Positions 1 through 8,368 of a stretch of DNA of 64,000 nucleotides are shown here, piece after piece. This DNA comes from CAVOJV01 sp963696325 (lineage in GTDB: Bacteria > Pseudomonadota > Gammaproteobacteria > Competibacterales > Competibacteraceae). How positions within the stretch are numbered: position 1 is the first letter of the stretch; the number at the start of each line of letters is the position of its first letter. The notes under the pieces were generated by a model, which searched no databases, was not told the DNA's origin, and saw only the letters and a program-made list of their open reading frames with translations. The position numbers and the translations under genes are program-made. The stretch is from positions 1 to 64,000 of the forward strand of contig CAVOJV010000044.1 of NCBI GenBank assembly GCA_963696325.1, written 5' to 3'.

Positions 1-584
1 AGCGCGGACCTTGCAGTATCAACTGAAGACCGCGCGCTTTCCCCTGCATCGGGATTTGGCGACCTTTGACTTCCAGGAGTCCCCTGTCCCCGAACCGCGC
101 GTGCGATCCTTGAGCTCTGCGCAGTTCACCGACATCGCCCAGAATTTGATTTTCGTCGGCGGAACCGGTACCGGAAAAAGTCACCTCGCCATTGCTCTGG
201 GCGTCGCCGCGATCCATACGGGCAAGCGGGCACGCTTCTTCAATGGGGTCGATCTGGTCAATCAGTTGGAGCGGGAAAAGCAGCTTGGCAAAGCCGGTAC
301 TTTAGCCCGCCAACTCACCCCGATCGATGTGGTTATCCTCGATGAGCTCGGCTATCTCCCCTGGTTGTCTATGGGTGGGGCCTTGCTCTTCCACCTGTGC
401 AGCCAACTCTACGAAAAAACCTCCCTGATCATCACCACCAACCTCAGTTTTGGCGAATGGGTGCAGGTCTTCGGGGGATGCCAAGATGACCTCCGCCTTG
501 CTCGACCGGCTCACCCATCACTGCGACATCCTCGAAACCGGGAACGACTCCTACCGCTTCAAACAGCGAAAGAAATCCGCCTAA
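1..584 (+). pseudogene. istB: IS21-family helper ATPase IstB, 5'-cut and frameshifted
   Basis: This is the C-terminal two thirds of an IstB ATPase, the helper that assists the IstA transposase of IS21 elements. Walker A GGTGTGKS lies near base 165 and the Walker B run VVILDELGY near base 330; IITTNLSFGEW follows, as is usual in IstB. The frame continues to the left window edge, so the start lies outside. After FGEWVQVFG (about base 474) the reading frame shifts by one base. The other frame continues with the normal tail (TSALLDRLTHHCDILETG, then DSYRF) to a stop at 582-584. A single G too many in a G run explains the break, which may be real or a sequencing error. Confidence 0.85.
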
Positions 585-639
585 TCCCCTGGGTCATTTT
601 GGACGCTGTTTCCTGGATACTTTTCAACGCTGATTGACA
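585..639. repeat. Terminal end of the IS21 element
   Basis: Read inward from 639 the sequence begins TGTCAATCAGCG, which resembles the TGTCAATCG-like end of the other IS21 at about 5098. At 640 the reverse-strand recombinase reading frame resumes with the codons for MYMG. The IS21 end is therefore placed at about 639, inside the recombinase gene. The boundary is inferred from the join of the two coding sequences. Confidence 0.6.
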
Positions 640-1502
640 GCCCATGTACATCGCGAGCTTCGGCAGGTTGGACTGCACATCGGCGCCTTGCCGATACCAG
701 CGCAGAAGCGCCTGGACCGCAAAGCTATGACGGAAGTCGTGGACACGTGGCCGACGCCCGTCCGGACTCTGGACGTTGGCGGACTGCAACAACCCCTGGA
801 GACCCCGGCTCAAACCTGTCCCGGTATAGGCGCGCAGGCTGCGGGTGCCATGGCACAGCAAGGGCGAATCGGGGGCCGTGCTCAAGGGGCGGGCGCGCCA
901 GCCGTTGTCGCAGATAGGCGCGAAGCTCCCGCAGGCCTCCCGCGACAGCGGAACGAATCGGGACTTGTGGAACTTCGACTCGCGCACCCGGAGCACCCCC
1001 GCGGCGGGATCGGCGTCGGCCAAGGTGAGACCAAGCGTCCGCCCCGGCGCAAGCCGGCGGTATAGAGCAAGACCATGGCCAACCGCAAGCCGGCGGGGAG
1101 CAATGGCGAAGCGGGCCTGGGGGAAAGTTCCTGGGCGGCGGCCAACAGGCGCGCGACCGCCTCCGGACCGAAGATCACCGGCGCACGGTACGGACACGGG
1201 CGTGGGAAACGATGGACGTCCGGCACAAAACAATTCGGCTCGGTACGGCGCCGATACAGGCAGAAGTTGCGGACGATGCGCTGCCGCTTACGCCGGCCGT
1301 TGGCGGTCAACCCCTGGAGGGAATGACACCATGCGTCGAAGAGAGCTTGATCGAGTTCGACCGCCGCGCGATCCTGCAGGAATCGCAGAAACGACCGGAG
1401 AATCTGCTCTTCACCCAGATAGCCGCGCCCGAGCGAGCGCATCCCGTGCACATAGCGGTCGAGTAGCGGATCGAGCCGGGCGCTAAAAGAGGTCGTGTTC
1501 AT
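640..1502 (-). pseudogene. Tyrosine recombinase B of a RIT-like trio, frameshifted and 3'-truncated
   Basis: This is a phage-integrase-type tyrosine recombinase. The N-terminal half (882-1502) has a SAM-like core-binding domain, beginning MNTTSFSARLDPLLDRYVHG. The frame then shifts near 1035 and the catalytic half continues with RVHDFRHSFAVQALLRWY and KLAMYMG. The expected catalytic tyrosine segment after LAMYMG is gone because an IS21 end joins at 640. Its ATG overlaps the stop of the upstream recombinase, as in tandem recombinase operons. Two adjacent recombinases of this size fit a 'recombinase in trio' (RIT) element whose third gene has been removed here. The RIT assignment is an inference from gene order and length. 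Confidence 0.7.
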
Positions 1503-2726
1503 AGGGACCTCCTGGCGGGCTCGACCGTTGGGACAGGCAGCGGTAAGGCCACCTCGCGCAGCGCCTCGGTTTGCAATCTCAGGTACAGGCAGGTGCTCTC
1601 CAGGGTATGGTGGCCGAGCAAATTCCCGATCGCCTTGACCCCCACGCCGCGATTGAGGAGCCGCATCGCGAAGGCATGACGAAGGCTATAGGAGGAACTG
1701 CCTTGCAGCGAGAGCCCGCTTTGGCGGGCACGCTTCTCGTAGATGTCACAGACGGCGGTGGGTTTGAGCGGCCCGGCGGGGGGTTCGTGCCCGCAGAAAC
1801 AAGTGCGGGTGACGGCTGCCAGGACGACCACAGCGAAGATACCGCTTGAGGACGCGCCGCGCGGAGTCGGCTAGCGGGAGAATCAGAGCCGATCGGGTCT
1901 TGCACGGTTCCACGCGGAGCGGCTTGTTCGCCCAATCGATCGACTCCAAAGTCAGCGAGACGACCTCCGAAGGGCGTAATCCATAGTGTGCCATCAGATA
2001 CAAGATGGCGTGGTCGCGGCAGCCGAGAGGATCGGATCGATCGATGGAGCGCAGCAAGCCTTGCCCGAGGTTCCAGGCGAGCGCGCGGGGCGGCAACTCG
2101 TCACGGTAGGTACGGGGCGTGTCGATGCTGTCCAGGCGCTCTCGCACTGTACCGCGGGTATGACAGAATCGCAGGAAGGCGCGGAGCCGTGCCACGGAAT
2201 GCCGCAGGCTCGGCCGCGTGAGCCGTTGCCCGAGGGAGGTGACGAACGCTTCGACGACCTGGGCCGACACCGCAGCCAAGGGAGCGTCCGGCGGTAGGGC
2301 TTCAGCCAGGAAGGTCGAGGCAGTCGCCACGTGCTGAGCAACCGTCGCGACCGTCAACCCGCTGATCTCCAGCAGGTAAGTGCGGTAGCCCGCCAGCAGC
2401 GGGGCGAACCGCTCCGAGTCCGGTTCGGTTATCAGGCGGTTACCAGTCCGGAGAAAGCGTTCAAAGGCACGCTGGGTGGCGCCAAAGCGGGCCTGCTGAC
2501 GTGCTGGCGACAGAAACAGCGAAGCCAGTCCGTTCGAGGTAAAGCTCGACTCGGAAGTAACGGTGCCCACACGCTGCAGAACCTGCTTTAGCCGGCGGAC
2601 GTGTCCGCGTGCGGGAGCGCATGCATAGCCTTGGAAACTCAACCACTCGGCAAAGCCTTGCAGCCAATCGCCGACCGGTGACTGCGAATAGCGTCGATGG
2701 GATTTTGGAAAGAGCCGGGTGAGCAT
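1499..2726 (-). pseudogene. Tyrosine recombinase A of a RIT-like element, frameshifted
   Basis: This is a tyrosine site-specific recombinase of about 410 residues. The start is the ATG at 2726, which has GGAGG seven bases upstream; the in-frame ATG further up has no such site. It shows an N-terminal SAM-like domain, then HYGLRPSEVVSLTLESIDW with the first catalytic arginine. After a frameshift near 1785 (a six-C run) it continues with SLRHAFAMRLLNRGVGVKAI, GNLLGHH and STCLYLR, which supply the R-x-x-R-H-Y elements. If the C run is a sequencing error, this gene is intact. It is the first gene of the recombinase pair and lies next to an inverted motif at 2782-2848. Confidence 0.75.
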
Positions 2727-2781
2727 AGTGGCCTCCATGTGTGCTGAAGTGGAAGGGCTACCGTACGCCACCGGGCAAAGA

Positions 2782-2848
2782 GTTATGTTGAGTTGAAGGC
2801 CTTAAACAGGTCGAAATATACCAATGCCGCGACGCTACTGTACATAAC
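2782..2848. repeat. Inverted motif GTTATGT-N53-ACATAAC at the recombinase-side terminus
   Basis: GTTATGT (2782-2788) and its reverse complement ACATAAC (2842-2848) are separated by exactly 53 bases. They lie between the start of recombinase A and the point where the IstB gene is cut (about 2868). An identical motif with identical spacing occurs at 22346-22412 beside another recombinase of the same type. The likely role is a recombinase binding or crossover region at the element end. Confidence 0.5.
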
Positions 2849-2867
2849 TGCGCGCTACACATAAGTC

Positions 2868-3358
2868 GAGGACGAGCAAATCCGTGTTGGCAAAGTCCTT
2901 CATCAGTTTGCGATACCGCCCATCACCTTTGGCGAGGGCGAGTTCCGGAAAGAGTTTCGGCAGTGGGTATAGCGTGCGGTTAAGCCGTCCCGGCAAGCTT
3001 TTTGCGCCAAGGCGCACGCCAACCAGGTTTTCCCAATCCCGGTTGGACCGACGAGCAACACGTTGTGGTGGTGACGGACCCACTGGCAGGTGGCGAGTTG
3101 GGTCAGGAGGGACTTGTCCAGGCCGCGGGCGGCCCGGTAATCGATCTCCTCCAGACAGGCACTGTGGCGTAAAGCGGCCGTGCGGAGGCGGGTTTGGAGA
3201 CGGCGGTTATCGCGGTCGGTCAGTTCCCGATCGACCAACAGACCCAGTCGTTCTTCGAAGCTGAGGGCGTGGATCTCCGGCCGCTGTAGTGGGTCGGTGA
3301 AGGCCTTGGCCATCCCGGTGAGGCGCAAGGCGTGGAGTTTAGCAAGGGTCGGATGAGT
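2868..3358 (-). pseudogene. istB: IS21-family IstB, 3'-truncated and frameshifted
   Basis: This is the N-terminal half of an IstB helper ATPase that follows IstA on the same strand. The readable protein begins HPTLAKLHALRLTGMAKAF and has Walker A LLVGPTGIGKTWLA. A one-base shift near 2960 moves the reading to LPKLFPELALAKGDGRYRKL and then TDLLVLD. The sequence ends right after this Walker B run, where foreign DNA begins (about 2868). No ATG fits the start; CTG or TTG codons just after the IstA stop are possible. The missing C-terminal half is not elsewhere in the window. Confidence 0.8.
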
Positions 3359-3379
3359 GCGCAGAGTAGACCTCGGCCA

Positions 3380-4921
3380 TCAGTGGTAGTAGTGGGCGCC
3401 GCGGATATACGGATGCGCTAGCACCGGGGTTGCAGAAGCGGCGGTTGGCAGGGGGGCCTGGTCGAGCTTGTTTTTCAAGATCGCGGCGAGGCTTTTATAG
3501 CTGCAGGCGTGAATCGCCTGGGCGCGTCGACAGGCTGCCTCCAGGCGGTCCTGACCATAGGTTTGGCCCAGGCGCATAATCCCGAGGCAGGAGCGAAACC
3601 CCTGTTGGGCGTGGGGGCGGGAGGCGAGGAGGGTGGCCACTACCTGCGCGGTGGCGGGTCCGTTCTCGCCGGCCCACTGGAGGAGCCGTTGGGGGGCCCA
3701 GTGGGCATAAGCCTGATGGGCTTTGGGCATATGCCCGGTGACGGTGGTGTGATGGCCCTTTTGGTAGGAGCGGACATGGCTGGCGACCCGCTGGCCTTTA
3801 TGCAAGGGTTCCACGGTATGGGCCGTGAGACGCGCCTCCAGTTGGCGTTGCACCAGTTGATAGGGGACCGAGTAGTAATAGTCATCCACGTCGACGTGAT
3901 AGTCGATATGGACCCGGACTTTCTGCCACTCGGCATAGATGTACGGTTCGACCGGCAACGGTTTCAGCAACGGCCGCTCGAGTTGTTCAAACAGCGTTTG
4001 TCGGCAACCGGGGAGCTTTTTGAAGGGTCGGCTATTTAACGCCGGGAGCAAAGCCCGCAGAGCGGCGTTGAGCTCAGTGAGGGAAAAGAAGGTGTGATGA
4101 CGCAGCCGCGCCAAGATCCAGCGTTCCACCACCTGCACCCCAACTTCCGCTTTGGCCTTGTCACGGGGTTTTCGTACCCGTGCGGGGATGACGGCTACGT
4201 CGTAATGCGCCGCCAGGTCCTGGTAAGTCGGATTGAGATCCGGCTCATAGCGGTGGGCGGCCGTAACCCCGCTTTTCAGATTATCGGGCACCAGCCGCTC
4301 GGGTACCCCACCCAGGTAGGCAAAGGTGCGTACGTGGGAGCCAATCCAGTCCGGCAAGGTCTGGGTCCAGGTCGCTTCGGCATAGGTGTAATTCGACGCC
4401 CCCAGCACAGCGACAAAGAGCTGGGCAGAGTGGCACTCACCGCTGGTGCGCTCCATAATCGGCACGGTTTGGCCGGCATAATCGACGAACAACTTCTCCC
4501 CGGCGCGGTGGGTTTGGCGCATGACCAGATCCAACTGGCGTTGCCAGGCCCGATAGTGTTGGCAAAAGGCACTGTATTGATAGCCCTCCGGAAAGACCGC
4601 TTTGTGTTCTTGCCAGAGCAGTGCTAGCGTCACCCCGGGGCGTTTGAGCTCCCGCTGGAGTTCAGCCCAGTCAGGCAACGGTCGGGCCTTGGCAGACAAC
4701 AGGGAGGACGGGGGAAACCGCAAGCGCTCCAGCGTCCCCTCGTCCAGCCCTGCGGGTAAGGGCCAGGATACCCCAGCGGCACTCGCTCGGCGCAGGTAAT
4801 CGGCCACCGTCGGTCGGGCAATACCGCAACTCTTAGCGATCTGACGGTCGCTTAGACCGCCTTCCCATTTTAACCGCAGAACTTCTTTCACTTTACGCAT
4901 GGTTAACCTCACGGCTGGCAT
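3380..4921 (-). CDS. istA: IS21-family transposase IstA
   Basis: This 513-residue DDE transposase acts with IstB to move the IS21 element. An N-terminal helix-turn-helix (LSDRQIAKSCGIARPTVADY) is followed by the rve integrase core. Catalytic residues are visible as D in KLFVDYAGQ, D in RLVPDNLKSG and E in KAKAEVGVQVVERW. A C-terminal IstA tail carries DVDDYYYSVPY. The frame is open throughout and the length is normal. IstB follows downstream on the same strand but is broken, so the element is probably immobile without help in trans. Confidence 0.95.
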   Translation of the reverse strand: MPAVRLTMRKVKEVLRLKWEGGLSDRQIAKSCGIARPTVADYLRRASAAGVSWPLPAGLDEGTLERLRFPPSSLLSAKARPLPDWAELQRELKRPGVTLALLWQEHKAVFPEGYQYSAFCQHYRAWQRQLDLVMRQTHRAGEKLFVDYAGQTVPIMERTSGECHSAQLFVAVLGASNYTYAEATWTQTLPDWIGSHVRTFAYLGGVPERLVPDNLKSGVTAAHRYEPDLNPTYQDLAAHYDVAVIPARVRKPRDKAKAEVGVQVVERWILARLRHHTFFSLTELNAALRALLPALNSRPFKKLPGCRQTLFEQLERPLLKPLPVEPYIYAEWQKVRVHIDYHVDVDDYYYSVPYQLVQRQLEARLTAHTVEPLHKGQRVASHVRSYQKGHHTTVTGHMPKAHQAYAHWAPQRLLQWAGENGPATAQVVATLLASRPHAQQGFRSCLGIMRLGQTYGQDRLEAACRRAQAIHACSYKSLAAILKNKLDQAPLPTAASATPVLAHPYIRGAHYYH

Positions 4922-4986
4922 TAGGGCCTCCTTTTCAACGTCGAAAGAGGCAGGTTAACCCACGTCGCGAATAACTCCGTCAACCC

Positions 4987-5098
4987 TCTAGGGGTGGCAA
5001 CCTTGCCGTGGAATCAGTGGCAGCTTTCCCGTGGAACGGGTGGCAGCCTTGCCATGGAATCAGTGGCAGCAATGGCGTGGAATACGCAGTCGATTGAC
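4987..5098. repeat. Multiple terminal repeats of the IS21 element
   Basis: Upstream of IstA lie at least three tandem copies of a motif of about 23 bp, GTGGAATCAGTGGCAGC with small variations (from about 5008, 5031 and 5053). A weaker copy lies before them, and the outer end reads CAGTCGATTGAC. Such repeated sites are typical transposase binding sites at IS21 ends. The outer boundary at about 5098 is set by the start of an unrelated transposase reading frame (DGTGQF). Confidence 0.7.
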
Positions 5099-5167
5099 GG
5101 CACCGGTCAGTTTGCCTCCAGCGAGATCCGTTGCCCGGAGTGCTGTGTCAAGCAGACCCGCGCGGGG

Positions 5168-6603
5168 CCAGCAATTCTCATTTTGGCAGCCTTACCCTGT
5201 TTTTGGCTCCGGGGTGGGCGGTTCGAAGCTTTTGAGCATGAAGTCCATCAGGGCCTCCCAAGTCTCGAAGCACAGGTAGCTGGTCAGGGTGCGGATGTCG
5301 TTGAACAGGCGCTTGCGCGAGGGCAGCTTCTTGCGCAGCAATCGGACTTCGTCGTCCATCCAGTCCAACACCGTGTGGGTCAGGAAGGCCAGGATGATGA
5401 GGCTGGCCAGCAGGGACGACAGGTGCTTCTGGCCGTGGCCGAAGGTGTGCTCGAAGTGGTAGCCCTTGGTCTTCAGGGTGTTGTTGTTTTCGTTCTCGAT
5501 TTTCCAGCGGCTGCGCCCGGCCTCGACGACCTCGGCGACGTTGCCGTCGTCCAGTGCCAGACGGGTGGCGAAGGCGTTGCGGTACAGCACCTTGCCGTCT
5601 GCCGTCCGTGGTGGTGAGTTCGCACCAGTTGACCTCCAATGCGTCGTCGGCGTCGCGCAGGGGGATCGAGTGGGCGTAGCGGTAGGTGTCGGTCTCGCGG
5701 CGCTTGCCGGTCCAGCGGGTGCGCGACACGGTGCGGACTGCGCCGATGCGCAGATGCTCCAGGTGCTCCAGCCATTCGTAGACAGTCGGGTGGGAGGCAG
5801 GTTTGCAGACCAGGATGAAGCCCAGCCCCTAGGCCAGCAACTCGAGGCAGAACGGCTCGTGGCAGTACAGGTCGTCGCCGAGGACGGTCATCTTGAGCCG
5901 GGCGAACCCCTCGCCGTGGGCGGCCAGCCAGCGCTTGGCGGCGGCGAGTTCGCAGTCCTGCTTGGCCGCGCCGTCCTGCGGCGCGACGAACTCCGGGGCC
6001 AGCGCGATGACTTTGTCGCAGCCGGGCTTGACCAGCACCGGGGTCAGCGCCGAGTGGAAATAGGTGACCTGGCCGTTGGCGTGCCGCCGCGTCGAACACT
6101 GTTCGCAAGGGATGGCCTGCGAGGAGAAATGCTCCGTCCCGTCGAGGGCCAGCAGCAGCGTGCCGTTGACGGAACGGTGGGAATCCACCACCCCGGCCTG
6201 CTCCAAGGCGTTGAACAGGAAGGAATACACCGGCTTGAGCGTGTCCGGCGGCGTGGCGTCAAGCAGGTTGCGTATCTGGTTGTCCGACGGGATCTCATGC
6301 ACGCCGAACAGCGTCCGGGCGTGGTTGTTGCCCTGCGTCTGTTCCAGGCAGCGTTGGTATTCCAGGAACGAGGGGCTTTGCGAGAAGAAGACCGAAACGG
6401 CGCTCAACGCCGCGTCGACCATCGTGTAGGATTTGTTCTTGCCCTTGCGGGGATCGATAAAGGTCTCGAAGGTGCCGCGCATCTGCTGCGTGATGCCATC
6501 CAGGGTCAGGGCGTAGGGGCCAAAAGGTGCGCTCAATGGGTGGGTTTCCGGTCTGGTTTGGCCGACTACTTTAACCGGCTGATGCCAAAATGAGAAATGC
6601 TGG
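5168..6603. mobile_element. IS4/ISNCY-like insertion sequence with 7-8 bp target duplication
   Basis: The ends are inverted repeats: CCAGCAATTCTCATTTTGG at the left and its near-perfect reverse complement at the right. Both sides are flanked by GCGCGGGG (5160-5167 and 6604-6610, with the shared G at 6603). It carries one transposase gene on the reverse strand. It sits inside another transposase gene of the same family in the opposite orientation. Confidence 0.85.
5192..6536 (-). pseudogene. Transposase of the inserted IS4/ISNCY-like element, two lesions
   Basis: This is a DDE transposase of about 448 residues starting MSAPFGPYALTLDGITQQM. LLALDGTEHFSSQ holds the first catalytic Asp, TVLGDDLYC lies in the middle, and the end has EAGRSRWKIENENNNTLKTK, the usual catalytic Glu region. 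A TAG at about 5829 breaks LLA/GLGFILVCKPASHPTV, one base from CAG. A 7-bp tandem duplication (TGCCGTC at 5593-5599 and 5600-5606) shifts the frame just before LYRNAFATRLALDDG. Both lesions are small, so the copy is recent. Confidence 0.85.
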
Positions 6604-7523
6604 CGCGGGGCCGCGCTACTACCCTCAGCGGTTAGGGGCGGTGCGGGTGCCCCCCCAGCTGAAGACGGTGTTGCCGGTGGCGCCGGAGCCGATCACGCGG
6701 GCCGATGGGGCGCGGCAAAACGACTGCGAGGGCAACGCCAGCAAGCGCTGATTGGAACCCCTGCGCGAGGACCCTCCGCAGCTGAAGCTGATGGTGCTGG
6801 AAGACAGCCTCTCGGCCAACGGCCCGCCTCGGGAACTGCTCCAGCAGCTGAATCTGCACTACCTCATCGGCGTCAAGCCGGGGGATCATGAAGCGCTGTT
6901 TAACGCGGTGCATGGCGGGCTGAGCAGGGGCGTCACTCAGGCGTGGGAGTACCCCGATGTCGAGGGCGTCGAGCATGGCTATCGGTGGCGCCACGAGGTG
7001 GCGCTGAACGCGAGCCATCCCGAGTTGCGGGTTAACTTCTTGGAGTACTGGATGAGCCAGGAGGGTCAACAAACCGTGTTCAGTGGGGTCACCGATCTGG
7101 AGTTAAACCCAGACACGGTGGAACCGATCATGCGCGGAGGGCGAGCCCGCTGGAAAGTCGAACATGAAACGTTCAATACGCTCAAGAACCAAGGCTATGC
7201 GCTGGAGCACAACTACGGCCATGGCCAGCCGCACTTATCCAGGGTGCTGGCGCGGTTGATGAGGTTGGCGTTTCTGGTCGATCAGGTCCAGGAACTGAGC
7301 TGTCGGCTGTTTCAGGCCGCCCGGGCAGGCTTTCGTTCGCGCACCTCGCGGTGGGAGCGCTTACGGGCCCGGGTGCTGGATTTCTACGTACCCGACTGGC
7401 ACACGCGGTGGGAGTCGATTACCCAGGATTAGGCCGGTGCGGTGCTGACGCCCGATACGTCGTAGCCATCGCCGGGTGAGGGCGACAGTTCGGTCGCGGT
7501 TGTTGAGCATTGCAGAGGGTTGA

Positions 7524-8019
7524 TTGATGATGGCTTTGGGCCGCCGCTTAGAGTGCGAACCGGTGGGGTTTGTTGGTTCGATTTTACCGGCTCTGTCAGG
7601 AGGCCTAAGCCGCAACCATCAGCTCAGAGCGGGAATTGCTGGATATTTGTCAACTTACAATTTTAGCAACAATGAAGAAATTTTAGACTACAAAACTCAA
7701 TATTTAAAATCCTTGACAGTGGAAGATTTGAAAAATATTTGTAAAGGAGCAGAATTAAAAACTACGTTAAAAAAAGCTCAACTTATAGAGCAAAATTTAT
7801 CAAAAGAATGTGATTTAAAAATACCAACTGCTGTTGCAAAAAATGACAACTTTGACAGTATGATGAAAAAATTCTATCACCTCTACATTGAGGACATTAA
7901 AAAAACTATTGATTCATGGCATCCCTTAATAATTCGGGAAGTATGGAATTGTGTGTCAACTGATTCAGAATGTGAGGCAGTAGGAAAAATGGCTAAAAAT
8001 ATTCTCACTGACCCATATT
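7524..8019 (+). pseudogene. AT-rich coding fragment with a SAP-like helix pair, origin unknown
   Basis: From about 7640 to 8019 the base composition drops sharply to AT-rich within GC-rich surroundings, and one frame stays open. The protein reads YKTQYLKSLTVEDLKNICKG with KTTLKKAQLIEQNL after it. This resembles a SAP motif (a short DNA- or RNA-binding helix-extension-helix), but the match is only by eye. The rest (FYHLYIEDIKKTIDSWHPLI, CVSTDSECEAVGKMAKNIL) is not recognised. No native start is visible; the GC-rich first 40 residues are probably not part of it. Its 3' end is cut by the MITE-like element at 8020. It is a foreign fragment of unknown function. Confidence 0.4.
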
Positions 8020-8320
8020 GGGGTTTGCTCGGGATACGTGCAAATTTTTATCACATCAGCAGTTCTGCCCGGTCAGCGGAGCTATAACGACTTGCAAATC
8101 TGACTCCTGATCGGGTGCGGAGCCTCAAATATGAAAGGCGAGACACTTTTTTAATGGCATTAGTGTCCTGAAAGGTAAGCTTTATTGGACACGTTTACTT
8201 GTGTAATTAAATTTTTTAAAAAAAAAGACTTGAAAAGTCTAGCCGCAATCCCTTTTTCGGACACCATCCCTGCAACCAGTAGGAAGTGATAAAATTTTAC
8301 ACGTATCCCGAGCAGACCCC
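8020..8320. mobile_element. 301-bp MITE-like element with 35-bp inverted ends
   Basis: The left end (8020-8054) and right end (8286-8320) are inverted copies differing at only 3 of 35 positions. The core is TGCTCGGGATACGTG with GGGGT outside and TTTTATCAC inside. The interior (about 230 bp, AT-rich) has no open frame. It includes a GTGTCC/GGACAC inverted pair near 8165-8190 and an A-run near 8220. No flanking target duplication was seen. No element with the same ends occurs elsewhere in the window, so its parent is unknown. Confidence 0.7.
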
Positions 8321-8368
8321 TTCTAGGCCGAGAGGAAAACCGGCAGTGTTTTGTTACGACTCCTGGAC

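Larger units (their letters stand above)
5096..7432 (+). pseudogene. IS4/ISNCY-like transposase split by a related element
   Basis: Two pieces of one transposase gene lie on either side of an inserted element. The left piece (5096-5167) encodes DGTGQFASSEIRCPECCVKQ and then TRAG. The right piece (6611-7432) continues in frame with PRYYPQRLGAVRVPPQL, later NFLEYWMSQEG, and RGGRARWKVEHETFNTLKNQ near the end. Removing 5168-6603 with one target copy restores the frame exactly. The 5' part is missing where IS21 joins at about 5098, and a TGA interrupts the right piece at about 6750. The YWxx and RxRWKxExE-type motifs mark it as a DDE transposase of the same kind as the inserted one. Confidence 0.8.

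Noticed and set aside
4987..5098. Tandem 23-bp repeats as a CRISPR array
   Set aside because: The copies abut with no unique spacers, there are no cas genes, and they lie at the end of an IS21 element, where repeated transposase sites are normal.
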